From the NCBI RefSeq assembly GCF_033880585.1, contig NZ_CP137624.1:2577501-2641500 (forward strand): a stretch of DNA of 64,000 nt, in the 5' to 3' direction. The position numbers were made by a program, and so were the translations under genes. Each line of letters opens with the position of its first letter. Position 1 is the first letter of the stretch. This document shows, in pieces, positions 16,723 through 27,959 of this stretch. Source of the stretch: Lysinibacillus louembei. Lineage in GTDB: Bacteria > Bacillota > Bacilli > Bacillales_A > Planococcaceae. Under the pieces are notes generated by a model. That model saw nothing but the letters and a program-made list of their open reading frames with translations. It made no database searches and was not told where the DNA came from.

Positions 16723-18060
16723 ATGCATACATTGGTCGTAGGCTTGAATTATAAAACAGCGCCAGTAGAAATTCGTGAAAAGCTATCGTTTATTGAGAGC
16801 GAAATACCGAATGCCATGGAGGCGCTACAACAACAAAAGAGCATTTTAGAAAATGTAATTGTATCAACATGTAATCGTACAGAAATTTACGCGGTTGTTG
16901 ATCAATTGCATACAGGACGTTATTATATTAAACGTTTTTTAGCAGAATGGTTTCATCTTTCAACTGAACAATTTGAAGCACATTTATTTATTCATGAAGA
17001 GCAAGAGGCAATTCAGCACTTATTTAAAGTAACAGCTGGGATTGATTCGATGATTCTTGGTGAAACGCAAATTTTAGGGCAAGTGAGAAAAAGCTTTTTA
17101 CAAGGGCAAGAGCTTGCGACAACGGGTACGATATTTAACCAATTGTTCAAGCAAGCCGTAACGTTTGCGAAGCGTGCACATAATGAAACAGCTATTGGAG
17201 AAAACGCTGTTTCTGTATCGTATGCGGCTGTGGAGCTTGCAAAGAAAATCTTTGGTTCATTAAAGAAAACCCATGTGGCGATTTTAGGCGCAGGGAAAAT
17301 GGGCGAGTTAGCGATTCAAAATTTATATGGCAATGGTGTAGGAAAAGTAACGGTTATTAACCGTACATTTGAAAAAGCACAAGATTTAGCAGTGAAGTTT
17401 GAAGGTCAGGCTAAATCGATGCAAGAATTGCAATGCATGTTGTTGGAAGCAGATATTTTAATTAGCTCGACAGGCTCAACAAATTATGTTATTGATTATG
17501 AGCTAATGCAATATGTGGCACGTATGCGCAAAGGGCAGCCATTATTTATGGTTGATATTGCTGTGCCGCGTGATTTAGATCCTCGCATTGCGGATTTACC
17601 AAATGTCTTCTTATATGATATCGATGATTTGCAAGGCATTGTGGAAGCGAATTTGGCAGAGCGTGAGAAGGCGGCTGCTGAAATTACGCATATGATTGGT
17701 TATGAAGTCACAGAGTTTAAAGCATGGTTAGCGACATTAGGTGTAGTACCTGTCATTTCGGCATTACGTAAAAAAGCGAGTCGCATTCAAGAGGAAACGA
17801 TGCTAAGCATTGAGAATAAAATGCCTGATTTAACAGAGCGTGAGCGCAAAATTTTAAGCAAGCATACAAAATCAATTATTAACCAGCTATTGAAAGAGCC
17901 AATTTTGCAAGCAAAGGAAATGGCGAATTCTTCAAAAGCGAATGAGCAATTGCAATTATTCCAAGCAATCTTTGGTATTGAAGATGATGTGCAGCATGAA
18001 ATGGTAACACCATATGAAAGCAAAGCACAGGTTCAGCCAAAGCTGGCATTCGAATCTTAA
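16723..18060 (+). CDS. hemA: Glutamyl-tRNA reductase
   Basis: NADPH-dependent reduction of glutamyl-tRNA to glutamate-1-semialdehyde, the first committed step of haem synthesis by the C5 pathway. The 445-residue protein has the catalytic Cys50 in [12 protein letters not shown], the [12 protein letters not shown] substrate motif and an NADPH Rossmann fold beginning [12 protein letters not shown], then a dimerisation helix. The frame opens earlier (GTG 16711), but ATG 16723 gives the standard [16 protein letters not shown] start with GAGGTG 9 nt upstream. It is first gene of hemAXCDBL. Confidence 0.96.
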   Translation: MHTLVVGLNYKTAPVEIREKLSFIESEIPNAMEALQQQKSILENVIVSTCNRTEIYAVVDQLHTGRYYIKRFLAEWFHLSTEQFEAHLFIHEEQEAIQHLFKVTAGIDSMILGETQILGQVRKSFLQGQELATTGTIFNQLFKQAVTFAKRAHNETAIGENAVSVSYAAVELAKKIFGSLKKTHVAILGAGKMGELAIQNLYGNGVGKVTVINRTFEKAQDLAVKFEGQAKSMQELQCMLLEADILISSTGSTNYVIDYELMQYVARMRKGQPLFMVDIAVPRDLDPRIADLPNVFLYDIDDLQGIVEANLAEREKAAAEITHMIGYEVTEFKAWLATLGVVPVISALRKKASRIQEETMLSIENKMPDLTERERKILSKHTKSIINQLLKEPILQAKEMANSSKANEQLQLFQAIFGIEDDVQHEMVTPYESKAQVQPKLAFES

Positions 18061-18127
18061 CATCACCATTAGCGTGATGGAAAATGACAAAAATTTCGTA
18101 TCTGTATGCTAAAATAAAAGATAGGGA

Positions 18128-18173
18128 GGCTGTCGTGAAAGCAGGTTGACACTTGCCTTTTGCGACAGCCTTT
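18128..18173 (+). terminator. Hairpin between hemA and hemX
   Basis: GGCTGTCG (18128-18135) pairs with CGACAGCC (18163-18170), with further imperfect pairing inside (GAAAG-CAGG against GCCTTTTG), then TTTCG. It lies inside the hem gene cluster, so it may give partial termination and lower expression of the downstream genes, or mark a second promoter for hemX onward. Confidence 0.65.
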
Positions 18174-18276
18174 CGTCTATTTTCGAAACATGTTATGATG
18201 CTATTAAATGCTGACTAAAAGGGTGCTTTTCAACAGGAGCCTCTTTGAAACTTTGATGATAAAAGAAGGGATACGC

Positions 18277-19104
18277 ATGTCTGAAATGATAATGACGAGG
18301 ATTTATGAATCAATTGTGATACTTTATGCAATTGGACTCGTCTTCTACTTTATTGATTATTTTTATCGGCGTATTCAAGCACGACGTATCGCATTTTGGT
18401 TCGTGTCGATTGTCTGGATACTGCAAACAATTTACTTTATCTGGTTTATTTTAGAGATGAAACGATTCCCTGTATTGTCTTTATTTGAAGGCGTTTATTT
18501 TTATGCGTGGTTGCTCACATCGTTGTCTATTATTTTGCATTGTGTTGTGCGCGTAGATATGCCTGTATTTTTTATGAATATGCTAGGTTTTGTCTTCGTT
18601 ACCATTCATTTATTAGCACCAAACGATGTGGTTGAGCCTGTACGAACTTCGCTCATTTCAGAGGTATTAATTATTCATATTAGCTTTGCAATTGCCTCAT
18701 ATGCAGCGTTTACGTTATCGTTCGTTTTTTCGGTGCTCTATTTAGTGCTGTATCGCATTTTAAAGCAAAAAAAATTCAACCCGTTATGGTCACGCTTGCC
18801 GAATTTACAGCAAACGACGAGCTGGATGAGCTATTCGATGCTTGTAGGTATCCCTTTGCTATTCGTTAGCTTAGTGTTAGGATTAGAATGGGCGTTTTTA
18901 TCAATTGACAAGTTTTCCATTATTGATGCGAAAATTTTAGGGTCATTTTGTATTGCCATTATTTATTTGGTTATTTTATTATTACACCGCAGCAAGAAAA
19001 TGGTTAGTACAACATATGCATGGGCACAAATCTTTGTCTTTTTGCTCATTGTTATTAACTTCTTCTTAGGCAGTAAACTATCAACATTCCATTTATGGTA
19101 TTAA
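18277..19104 (+). CDS. hemX: HemX, membrane protein of the haem operon (CcsA-like)
   Basis: A 275-residue integral membrane protein with about eight hydrophobic segments ([44 protein letters not shown] and others). It is related to cytochrome c assembly CcsA-type proteins; in B. subtilis HemX lowers the amount of HemA. The open frame reaches back to 18208, but ATG 18277 with GAAGGG 6 nt before it yields the length of B. subtilis HemX (276). It overlaps nothing and leads into hemC. Confidence 0.87.
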   Translation: MSEMIMTRIYESIVILYAIGLVFYFIDYFYRRIQARRIAFWFVSIVWILQTIYFIWFILEMKRFPVLSLFEGVYFYAWLLTSLSIILHCVVRVDMPVFFMNMLGFVFVTIHLLAPNDVVEPVRTSLISEVLIIHISFAIASYAAFTLSFVFSVLYLVLYRILKQKKFNPLWSRLPNLQQTTSWMSYSMLVGIPLLFVSLVLGLEWAFLSIDKFSIIDAKILGSFCIAIIYLVILLLHRSKKMVSTTYAWAQIFVFLLIVINFFLGSKLSTFHLWY

Positions 19105-19124
19105 GTGAAAGAGGTAGATTTTTA

Positions 19125-20054
19125 GTGAGAAAAATTATTGTTGGTTCACGTAAAAGTAAGCTTGCATTAACACAAACAAATTGGTTTATTAATGAATTGC
19201 GTGCTTCAGGTGCACCTTTCGAATTTGAAGTAAAGGAAATCGTAACAAAAGGTGACCGTATTTTAGATGTACAGCTGTCTAAAGTGGGCGGTAAAGGCTT
19301 ATTCGTTAAGGAAATCGAGCAAGCATTGTACGACAAAGAAATTGACTTTGCAGTGCATTCGATGAAGGATATGCCTGCTGTGTTGCCAGAAGGCTTAGTG
19401 ATTGGTTGTATTCCGCCACGTGAAGATGCACGTGATGCATTCATTTCAAAAGGGCATGTGAAATTTGCCGATTTACCAAAGGGTGCTGTTGTTGGCACAA
19501 GCTCATTGCGTCGCAGTGCACAGCTTTTACAAGTGCGACCAGATCTTGAAATTAAATGGATTCGTGGCAATGTTGATACGCGTTTAGCGAAGCTTGAAAC
19601 AGAGGAATATGATGCGATTATTTTAGCAGCAGCGGGCTTAAAGCGCCTTGGCTGGAGCGATGATGTAGTGACAGAGTATTTAGATATTGATATTTGTTTA
19701 CCAGCAGTTGCGCAAGGTTCATTAGGGATTGAATGTCGCGCAGACGATGTGGAGCTACTGGAGGCTCTTTCAAAGTTAACAGACGAGGCAACTTGGCAAG
19801 CAGCACATGCTGAGCGTACATTCCTTGCTGAAATGGACGGAGGCTGTCAAGTACCGATTGCAGGCTATGCCAAGGTTGATGGTGACAACATTACATTAAC
19901 AGGCTTAGTCGCTGCACCTGATGCTTCTGTTACATACAAGGAAACGATAACAGGAACAGATGCGGCAGAAATCGGCAAAGAAGTAGCAGCGTTACTAACG
20001 AAGCAAGGAGCATTTGAGCTGATTCAACGTGTGAAGGCTGAGCAAGATGCATAG
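19125..20054 (+). CDS. hemC: Porphobilinogen deaminase (hydroxymethylbilane synthase)
   Basis: Joins four porphobilinogen molecules into hydroxymethylbilane. The 309-residue protein has [13 protein letters not shown] at the start, the KDMP loop, the RRSAQ and RGNVDTRL arginine-rich motifs and Cys241 (EMDGGCQVP) for the dipyrromethane cofactor. GTG 19125 was chosen over an upstream open frame because it begins MRKIIVGSR, the family's normal start, after an AGAGG box. The last 8 nt overlap hemD. Confidence 0.96.
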   Translation: MRKIIVGSRKSKLALTQTNWFINELRASGAPFEFEVKEIVTKGDRILDVQLSKVGGKGLFVKEIEQALYDKEIDFAVHSMKDMPAVLPEGLVIGCIPPREDARDAFISKGHVKFADLPKGAVVGTSSLRRSAQLLQVRPDLEIKWIRGNVDTRLAKLETEEYDAIILAAAGLKRLGWSDDVVTEYLDIDICLPAVAQGSLGIECRADDVELLEALSKLTDEATWQAAHAERTFLAEMDGGCQVPIAGYAKVDGDNITLTGLVAAPDASVTYKETITGTDAAEIGKEVAALLTKQGAFELIQRVKAEQDA

Positions 20055-20775
20055 TAATGCCCCGCTTACAGGGAAAACGATTTATGTAACAGGCACACAG
20101 AAGGTACAGACGATTGCGCAGCTTGTTGCACAGTATGGAGGAGAGGTGCAAGCCTTTCCTCTCATTGCAGTACAAACGTGTGAAAGTGAAGAAGATGCTG
20201 AATGGCTACAGCGTCTACCCGCGTATGACTGGCTCATTTTCACAAGCCAAAATGCGGTAACAAGCTTTATGCAAAAGGTCAAGCATGTATCAAATCGCAT
20301 TGCAGCTGTAGGGGCAAAAACAAAGGAAGCGCTAGAGCAGTATGGCTACACTGTGGATTTTGTCCCAAGCGTTTATAGTGCAGATGTGTTTGTGAAGGAG
20401 TTCCCACAAGTAATGGGAGAGGCGACTTGCCTTTTTTTACGAGGCAGCTTAGCAAAAACTACGATAAAAGATGCTTTATGCTGTGATGAATGGACGATTT
20501 ATGAAACAGTGCCTACGACAGCGCATGTACAAGCAATGAAGGAAAGCTTATTACAAGCAGCAGAGCCGATTGTCGTTTTTGCGAGTCCTTCAGCGGTGCA
20601 AGTATATGCTGAACATATTGTCCCAACAATTGGCTGGCAGGACATAACCGTTGCTTCCATCGGCCATATTACAACAGCCGCTTTACAAAAGTACGGTGCA
20701 ACTGTTACTGTACAGCCACAAACATACACAATGCAAGCAGTGATAGAGCAATTAATAGGAGGAATTACAAAGTGA
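20047..20775 (+). CDS. hemD: Uroporphyrinogen-III synthase
   Basis: Closes hydroxymethylbilane with D-ring inversion to uroporphyrinogen III. A weakly conserved family; the 242-residue chain has the two-domain pattern with IYVTGTQK at the start, [23 protein letters not shown] and the second-domain [15 protein letters not shown]. It overlaps hemC by 8 nt and hemB by 4 nt, so translation is coupled along the operon. Confidence 0.9.
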   Translation: MHSNAPLTGKTIYVTGTQKVQTIAQLVAQYGGEVQAFPLIAVQTCESEEDAEWLQRLPAYDWLIFTSQNAVTSFMQKVKHVSNRIAAVGAKTKEALEQYGYTVDFVPSVYSADVFVKEFPQVMGEATCLFLRGSLAKTTIKDALCCDEWTIYETVPTTAHVQAMKESLLQAAEPIVVFASPSAVQVYAEHIVPTIGWQDITVASIGHITTAALQKYGATVTVQPQTYTMQAVIEQLIGGITK

Positions 20776-21752
20776 CACAATTACATTTCCAAAGACACCG
20801 CCGTTTACGCCAAAGCACAGGGATGCGTGCAATGGTAAAAGAAACGTATTTGCATAAGGAAGATTTCATTTATCCGATCTTTGTTGCGGAAGGGGAAAAT
20901 ATTAAAAATGAAGTGGCATCAATGCCAGGTGTTTTCCAGCTTTCTTTAGACAATTTAGGTGCTGAGCTAGATGAAATCGTAGCGCTAGGTATTCCAGCCG
21001 TTATTTTATTCGGCTTACCTGCTGAAAAGGATGCTATCGGCTCTGGTGCATATCACGATCATGGTATTATTCAAAAGGCAACACGTTATGCAAAGGAGCA
21101 TCATCCAGAGCTTCTTGTTGTGGCAGATACGTGCCTTTGTGAATATACAGACCATGGACACTGTGGCGTTGTAGAAGGCGAGCAAATTTTAAATGACCCA
21201 TCATTAAATTTACTAGCACAAACAGCGATTTCACAGGCGAAGGCTGGGGCTGATATTATTGCGCCATCGAATATGATGGATGGCTTCGTAGCGGCGATTC
21301 GCGCAGGATTAGATGAAGCAGGCTTTGCTCATATTCCGATTATGTCATATGCGGTGAAATATGCTTCTGGCTATTATGGCCCGTTCCGTGAGGCAGCAGA
21401 CGGTGCGCCAAAGTTCGGCGATCGTAAAACCTATCAAATGGACCCATCTAATCGTCTAGAGGCGATGCGTGAAGCAGCATCTGACGTGGAGGAAGGGGCA
21501 GATTTCTTAATCGTCAAGCCAGCTCTTGCATACATGGATATTATTCGTGATGTGAAAAATAACTTTGCTTTACCTGTTGTTGCTTACAATGTGTCAGGTG
21601 AATATGCGATGGTGAAAGCAGCTGCTATCAATGGCTGGATTGATGAAAAAGCAGTTGTAATGGAAACACTTCTTGGTATGAAGCGCGCAGGCGCAGATTT
21701 AATTATTACATACCATGCAAAAGATGCCGCACGTTGGTTGGAGGAGAAATAA
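20772..21752 (+). CDS. hemB: Delta-aminolevulinic acid dehydratase (porphobilinogen synthase)
   Basis: Condenses two 5-aminolevulinate molecules to porphobilinogen. The 326-residue protein has the zinc-type cysteine cluster [17 protein letters not shown], the PSNMMDG motif, the active-site lysine in [16 protein letters not shown] and the second lysine in [18 protein letters not shown] start overlaps the hemD stop, with AGGAGG about 10 nt upstream. Confidence 0.97.
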   Translation: MTQLHFQRHRRLRQSTGMRAMVKETYLHKEDFIYPIFVAEGENIKNEVASMPGVFQLSLDNLGAELDEIVALGIPAVILFGLPAEKDAIGSGAYHDHGIIQKATRYAKEHHPELLVVADTCLCEYTDHGHCGVVEGEQILNDPSLNLLAQTAISQAKAGADIIAPSNMMDGFVAAIRAGLDEAGFAHIPIMSYAVKYASGYYGPFREAADGAPKFGDRKTYQMDPSNRLEAMREAASDVEEGADFLIVKPALAYMDIIRDVKNNFALPVVAYNVSGEYAMVKAAAINGWIDEKAVVMETLLGMKRAGADLIITYHAKDAARWLEEK

Positions 21753-21753
21753 T

Positions 21754-23043
21754 ATGCGTTCATATGAAAAGTCAAAGCAAGCATTTAGCGAAGCCATTGA
21801 TTTAATGCCAGGTGGCGTCAACAGCCCTGTTCGCGCATTTAAATCAGTCAATATGAGTTCGATTTTTATGGAATCTGGTCAAGGTGCAATCATCCGTGAC
21901 ATTGATGGTAACGAATATATCGACTATGTATTATCATGGGGACCATTAATTTTAGGCCATACGCATCCTGAAGTTGTCGCGGCGATTAGTGAACAGGCAG
22001 CAAAAGGGGCTTCATTTGGTGCACCAACTTTATCTGAAAATAAATTGGCAAAGCTAGTGATGGAGCGTTTACCATCGATTGAAATGATTCGTTTCGTGTC
22101 ATCAGGTACGGAAGCAACAATGTCAGCATTACGCTTAGCACGTGGCTACACAGGACGTGACAAAATTTTAAAATTCGAAGGCTCTTATCATGGGCATGGT
22201 GATTCATTATTAATTAAGGCAGGCTCTGGTGTCGCAACACTTGGCTTACCAGATAGCCCGGGTGTACCAGCAGATGTTGCCAAGAATACATTAACAGTGG
22301 CGTACAATGATTTAGAATCAGCGAAATTAGTATTCGAAAAATTTGGCAACGAGTTAGCGGCTGTTATTTTAGAGCCTGTTGCAGGTAATATGGGCGTTGT
22401 ACCTCCCCAACCAGGCTTCTTAGAAGGCTTGCGCGAGCTAACAACAGCACATGGCACATTATTAATTTTTGATGAAGTTATGACAGGCTTCCGCGTAGAT
22501 TATGGCTGTGCGCAAAGCTATTACGGTATCACACCTGATTTAACTTGCTTAGGTAAAGTAATCGGTGGTGGTTTACCAGTAGGTGCTTTCGGTGGGAAGC
22601 GTGAAATTATGGAACAAATCGCTCCAGCAGGTCCGATTTACCAAGCGGGTACATTATCAGGAAATCCACTTGCGATGACAGCAGGCTATGAAACGTTAGT
22701 GCGCTTAAATAAAGAGTCATACGACTATTTCCGTAAGCTAGGTGATCAATTAGAAGAAGGCTTCCGCGTAGCAGCAACGAAGTATAATATTCCACATACA
22801 GTAAATCGTGCAGGCTCCATGATTGGCTTCTTCTTTACAAACGAGGAAGTGATCAATTTCGAAACAGCGAAAACATCTGATTTACAGTTATTTGCAGAAT
22901 ACTTCAAATTGATGGCAGAGGAAGGCATTTTCCTACCACCATCACAATTTGAAGGCATGTTTATTTCAACAGCACATACAGAGGAGCATATTGCTAAAAC
23001 GGTGGATGCTTTCCATAAAGTATTTGCGAGATTAGCAAGATAA
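21754..23043 (+). CDS. hemL: Glutamate-1-semialdehyde 2,1-aminomutase
   Basis: PLP enzyme turning glutamate-1-semialdehyde into 5-aminolevulinate. The 429-residue chain begins [20 protein letters not shown] and carries the PLP lysine Lys268 in [17 protein letters not shown] plus the DEVMTGFR aspartate motif. ATG 21754 lies 1 nt after the hemB stop with GGAGGAGA upstream; the longer open frame inside hemB is ignored. Last gene of the operon. Confidence 0.97.
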   Translation: MRSYEKSKQAFSEAIDLMPGGVNSPVRAFKSVNMSSIFMESGQGAIIRDIDGNEYIDYVLSWGPLILGHTHPEVVAAISEQAAKGASFGAPTLSENKLAKLVMERLPSIEMIRFVSSGTEATMSALRLARGYTGRDKILKFEGSYHGHGDSLLIKAGSGVATLGLPDSPGVPADVAKNTLTVAYNDLESAKLVFEKFGNELAAVILEPVAGNMGVVPPQPGFLEGLRELTTAHGTLLIFDEVMTGFRVDYGCAQSYYGITPDLTCLGKVIGGGLPVGAFGGKREIMEQIAPAGPIYQAGTLSGNPLAMTAGYETLVRLNKESYDYFRKLGDQLEEGFRVAATKYNIPHTVNRAGSMIGFFFTNEEVINFETAKTSDLQLFAEYFKLMAEEGIFLPPSQFEGMFISTAHTEEHIAKTVDAFHKVFARLAR

Positions 23044-23093
23044 TCTAAAGCGAAAATATGCTTTTGTTGTGAAGTAGTAAATTTTTAAATGCC

Positions 23094-23133
23094 AAACCAC
23101 TTCTTATGAACTTACATAGGAAGTGGTTTTTAA
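23094..23133 (+). terminator. Terminator of the hem operon
   Basis: AAACCACTTCTTATG (23094-23108) pairs with CATAGGAAGTGGTTT (23115-23129) around a 6-nt loop, then TTTT. Confidence 0.85.
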
Positions 23134-23338
23134 TTTTTGATGCAGCCAATTTTTATGAATTGGGAAATAAATATGAGAAAAGTTATTTCAATCAAAGGGA
23201 GTGACCAACCTCTCCAACAGGTGTTATAGATTTTGAAGAGGTTTCCTATGTAAACTTAAAAAATCTTGCTGTAATTATGCTAATGCGTAATTGATTTATG
23301 CTGTTAAAATGGATCATCCATGTATGCTTCTTCCTTTG

Positions 23339-23545
23339 CTAAAAAACCCAAGCCTTCTTCAAGCGCAATATTCCTTGTTCAATTTGTTGAAAGGTTAGGT
23401 TGGCAAAGCCTATTAATATTTTTGGATTAGTAGGCGCCGTGCCGATATATAAGTGACTACAAGGATAAACTTTGACGTGTTCTTCAAGGGCAAGTGCGAT
23501 TAATTCCTCTTCACTATAAGTGCATTCAAGAAATAACGAATCCAT
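23339..23545 (-). pseudogene. MocR/PdxR-type regulator, C-terminal remnant
   Basis: The 68 residues match only the extreme C-terminus of GntR/MocR regulators, which carry an aminotransferase-like domain: YSEEELIALALEEHVKVYPCS, ILIGFANLTFQQIEQGILRL, KKAW. Intact members are about 450-480 residues, so the DNA-binding domain and most of the PLP-fold domain are missing. The 5' boundary abuts and overlaps the GNAT remnant on the other strand. The initial ATG is fortuitous and no RBS is seen. It should be non-functional. Confidence 0.72.
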
Positions 23546-23843
23546 TATTTTAGCAGCAAAAGTACAAAATGATTATGCGGGATTTGTCCAATTATTTCCG
23601 ATATTTTCATCTGTTGCGCTGAAGCGAGCATATATTTTGAATGATTTATTTGTTGTGGAAAAGTATCGCAGAAAGGGGGTTACGGAACAATTAATGCAAG
23701 CGGCTTTCCGATTTGCCGAGGAACAGAATGCTCGCTATGTAACACTAGAAACAGCTATCACAAATGTTACAGCACAAGCGTTATATGAGAAAGTGGGTAT
23801 GAAGGTGGAGGAGACAGTAAAACATTATATACGTTATTGGTAA
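23520..23843 (+). pseudogene. GNAT acetyltransferase, N-terminally truncated remnant
   Basis: The 107 residues hold the second half of a GNAT fold: YAGFVQLFPIFSSVALKRAY, ILNDLFVVEKYRRKGVTEQL (acetyl-CoA loop, RRKGVT), LETAITNVTAQALYEKVG. The first ~45 residues of the normal ~150 are absent. The only possible start, GTG 23520, has no RBS. Truncation lies where the MocR remnant ends on the opposite strand, as if one deletion removed the shared divergent promoter and both N-termini. Confidence 0.65.
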
Positions 23844-23896
23844 AGGGAATTTTTCTCTCCTGCAAAACATATAGTAGTCGATAGGGAGGGAGAGCG

Positions 23897-24619
23897 ATGA
23901 AAACAATTACTTGGGATATGGCAGAGCAATTTACATTTCCAGTTGGGCTTGGGGCATTAGAGGATGTTGTGATGGCACGTGTAACACCGCAATGGGAACA
24001 AAGCGAGGATGGGCAATCGATTCGGCTGACAGGCATTTATCATGTGGCGGCTTCTGTTGCCTTTAATCCTGCTGAGTCCATCCAGCAAGTACATGGCACA
24101 TATATTGAACATATTGATATTGAGCAATCGACGGGTTATTTTGAGTATGCGTTGCCATTAGAAGTGGATTTGCCCGCACATAAAGTTACAGGGCCAATCG
24201 ATTTAAAGGTGCAAAATCTAAAAGCGGTTCATGATGGGGCGAGCTGTCAGCTTGTTTGGCAAGTGACATGTGATTTTGCGGAAGATAAGGCAACGGTAGC
24301 TGTTGCTGAGCCAATTGCAGAGGTTGTTCAGCAAATCGAGGAGCCTCCTGTCGCAGTAGTTCAAGAAGAAGTGATATTACAAGTTGAAGAGCCTCTCACA
24401 GCAAAGATTCAGGAAGAGGTTGCTGTACAACCAGAGGAAGTAGCAATCCCTGTCTCTCATGAAGCAGCAGAGGTAGTCCACCATAAAGAATCTACTAGCC
24501 ATCTTGTATCGGTACATCAGGAGCAAGTTGTAGCTGAAACGTCATTACAGGATGATTTTTTAGCTGATTTAACAGAAACATACAGTGTGTTAAATGTTCG
24601 CTCAACTAGAATAGAGTAA
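23897..24619 (+). CDS. SpoVID-like spore coat assembly protein (tentative)
   Basis: A 240-residue protein in the place where B. subtilis has spoVID (after hemL, before valS). Residues 1-130 form a beta-rich domain (FPVGLGALEDVVMARVTPQW, IRLTGIYHVAASVAF, YFEYALPLEVDLP) resembling the SpoVID N-terminal domain. The rest is a low-complexity Val/Glu/Gln-rich repeat (EEPPVAVVQEEVILQVEEPL). It lacks the C-terminal LysM of B. subtilis SpoVID (575 residues), so it is a short form if it is one. RBS GGGAGGG precedes ATG 23897. SpoVID normally works with SafA, present at 51318. Confidence 0.5.
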   Translation: MKTITWDMAEQFTFPVGLGALEDVVMARVTPQWEQSEDGQSIRLTGIYHVAASVAFNPAESIQQVHGTYIEHIDIEQSTGYFEYALPLEVDLPAHKVTGPIDLKVQNLKAVHDGASCQLVWQVTCDFAEDKATVAVAEPIAEVVQQIEEPPVAVVQEEVILQVEEPLTAKIQEEVAVQPEEVAIPVSHEAAEVVHHKESTSHLVSVHQEQVVAETSLQDDFLADLTETYSVLNVRSTRIE

Positions 24620-24628
24620 AATACTTAT

Positions 24629-24672
24629 AAAGTTGCTAGGAAAATGGGGTGATTATTTTCCTAGCAACTTTT
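24629..24672. terminator. Bidirectional terminator
   Basis: A perfect 17-bp stem (24629-24645 with 24655-24671) with A/T ends on both sides, placed between two convergent genes. Confidence 0.88.
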
Positions 24673-24673
24673 C

Positions 24674-24868
24674 TTAAATCCAATCAGTTAATAATAAATA
24701 AGCAAGTAATCCTAAAATTGCTAGCAAAATTAAATCGCCTGTTGTGGGGACAATAAACACACGCACGCCTTGAAAGATGACAATAGGCAAAATAATCGTG
24801 CGACAATAAAAGCGTGTTTTGCGTAGCCATGGTGGTAGCAAATAAGGATTATAATTTTTTCGACGCAT
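24674..24868 (-). CDS. Small membrane protein, unrecognised
   Basis: A 64-residue basic, hydrophobic protein: MRRKNYNPYLLPPWLRK, then a probable TM segment (IILPIVIFQGVRVFIV) and a second (LILLAILGLLAYLLLTDWI). The start is placed at the inner ATG 24868 because GGAAGGATGG lies about 7 nt before it; an upstream ATG is too close. Convergent with the SpoVID-like gene and divergent from the valS leader. Function unknown. Confidence 0.6.
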   Translation of the reverse strand: MRRKNYNPYLLPPWLRKTRFYCRTIILPIVIFQGVRVFIVPTTGDLILLAILGLLAYLLLTDWI

Positions 24869-24949
24869 AAAAAACCATCCTTCCACTTGAAATTCAACGT
24901 TAAATTATATACAATATGTTCAAGTTAAATAGTTGATGCAATGAGTAGG

Positions 24950-25187
24950 AAGAGTAAAATGTCCTCGTTTGGTTAGAGAGGGAGCGGTAGCTGAAAAGCT
25001 CCTACAATACGAACATTTGAATGTAGCCTAGGAGCAGTTTTTGTGAACGATAAGTAGCAAAAGCCGGTTAAACACCGTTATCTGAATTGAGAGCCAATCC
25101 TTTTTGAGGATTGGAATAAAGGTGGTACCGCGAACAAATTATATGCACTCCTTCGTCCTTTTTATAGGCGAGAGGAGTGTTTTTTTA
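24950..25187 (+). ncRNA. Valine T-box riboswitch
   Basis: Leader of valS. The T-box core AAAGGTGGTACCGCG is at 25118-25132; its TGGT bulge (25122-25125) can pair with the ACCA end of uncharged tRNA-Val. A GTA valine codon at 25023-25025 lies where the Stem I specifier loop is expected. The terminator arms are 25146-25157 and 25167-25179, followed by seven T. Uncharged tRNA-Val would favour the antiterminator and switch valS on. The 5' limit is approximate. Confidence 0.88.
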
Positions 25188-25212
25188 TTTTTAATCTTAG
25201 GAGGAAGACAAC

Positions 25213-27858
25213 ATGACAGAACAGCTAACGATGTCAACAAAGTATGAGCCAAATGCCATTGAAGCAGGACGCTATGAGTGGTGGCTTAAAGGGAAATTTT
25301 TTGAAGCACAGCCAGCTAGCGATAAAGAGCCTTATTCAATTGTAATTCCACCACCAAACGTAACAGGTAAATTGCATTTAGGGCACGCATGGGATACGAC
25401 GTTGCAAGATATTTTGATTCGCATGAAGCGCATGCAAGGCTATGATGCTCTTTGGCTACCAGGAATGGATCATGCAGGAATTGCGACACAAGCAAAGGTA
25501 GAGCAAAAGCTACGTGAGCAAGGTGTGACACGCTATGACCTAGGACGCGAGAAATTCCTTGAAAAAACATGGGAATGGAAAGAGGAGTATGCAGGTCATA
25601 TTCGCGATCAATGGGCGAAGCTAGGCTTAGCATTAGACTATTCACGTGAGCGCTTCACATTAGATGAAGGTCTATCTGATGCTGTAAAGGAAGTATTCGT
25701 TCAGTTATATGAAAAAGGCTTAATTTATCGCGGTGAGCGCATTATTAACTGGGACCCAGCGGCGAAAACAGCGTTATCAGATATTGAAGTAATTTATCAA
25801 GATGTACAAGGTGCATTTTATCATATGAAATACCCGTTAGCAGATGGCTCAGGATATGTGGAAGTTGCAACAACGCGCCCTGAAACGATGCTAGGAGACT
25901 CAGGTGTAGCGGTGCATCCAGATGATGAACGCTATCAGCATTTAATCGGTAAAACGGTTATTTTACCAATCGTAGGACGTGAAATTCCAATCGTAGCAGA
26001 TGACTACGTAGATAAAGATTTTGGAACAGGTGTTGTAAAAATGACACCAGCGCATGACCCAAATGATTTTGAAGTAGGTAATCGCCATAATTTAGAGCGC
26101 ATTTTAGTAATGAATGAAGACGGCACAATGAATGAGCTAGCTGGCAAGTATAAAGACATGGATCGTTTCGAATGTCGCAAGCAAATCGTAGCGGATTTAC
26201 AGGAAGCAGGCGTACTATTCAAAATTGAAGAGCATATGCATTCTGTGGGTCACTCTGAGCGTTCAGGCGCTGTTGTAGAGCCATATTTATCAGCACAATG
26301 GTTTGTAAAAATGCAGCCGCTTGCCGATGCATCGCTTGAATTGCAAAAGGATGAAGCAGGCAAAGTCAACTTCGTACCAGCACGCTTTGAAAATACGTAC
26401 GCACGCTGGATGGAAAATATTCGTGACTGGTGTATTTCTCGTCAATTATGGTGGGGTCACCAAATTCCAGCATGGTACCATAATGAGACAGGCGAAATTT
26501 ACGTTGGCAAAGAAGCTCCAGCAGATAGCGAAAATTGGACACAGGATGAAGACGTTTTAGACACTTGGTTCTCATCTGCTTTATGGCCATTTTCAACAAT
26601 GGGCTGGCCAGACGCTGAAAATGAAGAATTTAAACGCTATTACCCAACAAGCACATTAGTAACCGGCTATGATATCATTTTCTTCTGGGTTTCTCGCATG
26701 ATTTTCCAAGGACTTGAATTTACAGGTGAACGCCCATTTAAAGATGTATTAATTCATGGTTTAGTGCGCGATGCAGAAGGACGCAAAATGTCCAAATCGC
26801 TAGGTAATGGTGTTGATCCAATGGATGTTATCGATCAATACGGTGCTGATTCATTGCGTTATTTCTTAGCGACAGGCTCATCGCCAGGGCAAGATTTACG
26901 TTATTCAACAGAAAAAGTAGAGGCAACTTGGAATTTTGCCAATAAAATTTGGAACGCCTCTCGCTTTGCCTTGATGAATATGGACGGCTTAACATATGAT
27001 GAAATCGATTTAACAGGCAATTTATCAGTTGCAGATAAATGGATTTTATCTCGCTTAAACAATACGATCGAACGTGTAACAGCATTATCAGATAAATATG
27101 AGTTCGGCGAAGTTGGACGCGAATTGTATAACTTCATTTGGGACGATTTCTGTTCTTGGTATATTGAAATGGCGAAGCTGCCACTATATGGTGAAGATGA
27201 AGCAGCGAAAAAGACAACTCGTTCGGTGCTAGCGCATGTATTAGATCAAACGATGCGTTTATTGCACCCATTCATGCCGTTTATTACAGAAGAAATTTGG
27301 CAGCACCTACCACATGAAGGTGAATCCATTACAGTAGCAGCATGGCCAACTGTCAACCAAGCATTTAGCTTCGAGCAAGATGAGCAAAGCATGAAGCTGC
27401 TTATGGATATTATACGTTCAGTGCGTAACATCCGTGCTGAGGTAAATACACCAATGAGCAAAAAAGTAGGGCTTTACGTATCGGCAAAAGATGCAGCGAC
27501 AGCAGCAGTGCTTGAGACAAACAAAGCGTACATCGAAAAATTCTGTAACCCAGAGCCTTTAATCATCGGTGAAAATGTGGAAGTACCAGGACAAACGATG
27601 TCGGCAGTTGTAACAGGCGCAGAAGTATTTTTACCGTTAGCTGGTTTAATCAACGTAGAGGAAGAAATCGCACGCTTAGAGAAAGAGCTAGAAAAATGGG
27701 CAAAAGAAGTGAAGCTTGTGACTGGCAAGCTATCAAACGAAAAATTCGTGTCGAAAGCACCAGAAGCATTAGTACAGGCAGAGCGTGAAAAATTAGCAGA
27801 TTACGAAGAAAAACACGCAACGGTTGAAAAGCGTTTAGCAGAACTAAAAAATATGTAA
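25213..27858 (+). CDS. valS: Valyl-tRNA synthetase
   Basis: Class I synthetase charging tRNA-Val, with an editing domain that removes threonine. The 881-residue protein has the HIGH-type motif HLGH in [18 protein letters not shown], the [11 protein letters not shown] and [10 protein letters not shown] editing region, the KMSKS motif in [11 protein letters not shown], and the C-terminal coiled-coil arm ([17 protein letters not shown]). RBS TTAGGAGGA precedes ATG 25213. It is controlled by the T-box just upstream. Confidence 0.98.
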   Translation: MTEQLTMSTKYEPNAIEAGRYEWWLKGKFFEAQPASDKEPYSIVIPPPNVTGKLHLGHAWDTTLQDILIRMKRMQGYDALWLPGMDHAGIATQAKVEQKLREQGVTRYDLGREKFLEKTWEWKEEYAGHIRDQWAKLGLALDYSRERFTLDEGLSDAVKEVFVQLYEKGLIYRGERIINWDPAAKTALSDIEVIYQDVQGAFYHMKYPLADGSGYVEVATTRPETMLGDSGVAVHPDDERYQHLIGKTVILPIVGREIPIVADDYVDKDFGTGVVKMTPAHDPNDFEVGNRHNLERILVMNEDGTMNELAGKYKDMDRFECRKQIVADLQEAGVLFKIEEHMHSVGHSERSGAVVEPYLSAQWFVKMQPLADASLELQKDEAGKVNFVPARFENTYARWMENIRDWCISRQLWWGHQIPAWYHNETGEIYVGKEAPADSENWTQDEDVLDTWFSSALWPFSTMGWPDAENEEFKRYYPTSTLVTGYDIIFFWVSRMIFQGLEFTGERPFKDVLIHGLVRDAEGRKMSKSLGNGVDPMDVIDQYGADSLRYFLATGSSPGQDLRYSTEKVEATWNFANKIWNASRFALMNMDGLTYDEIDLTGNLSVADKWILSRLNNTIERVTALSDKYEFGEVGRELYNFIWDDFCSWYIEMAKLPLYGEDEAAKKTTRSVLAHVLDQTMRLLHPFMPFITEEIWQHLPHEGESITVAAWPTVNQAFSFEQDEQSMKLLMDIIRSVRNIRAEVNTPMSKKVGLYVSAKDAATAAVLETNKAYIEKFCNPEPLIIGENVEVPGQTMSAVVTGAEVFLPLAGLINVEEEIARLEKELEKWAKEVKLVTGKLSNEKFVSKAPEALVQAEREKLADYEEKHATVEKRLAELKNM

Positions 27859-27864
27859 AAATGA

Positions 27865-27896
27865 AGGGCGACTGATAAGCATTAGTCGCCCTTTTT
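27865..27896 (+). terminator. Terminator after valS
   Basis: AGGGCGACTGAT and ATTAGTCGCCCT pair around AAGC, followed by TTTTT. Confidence 0.88.
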
Positions 27897-27959
27897 CTGG
27901 AAACGTGGAATAAATCTCGAAAAGCATGGAATAAATCCAAAACAAATGGAGTGTAGGCA

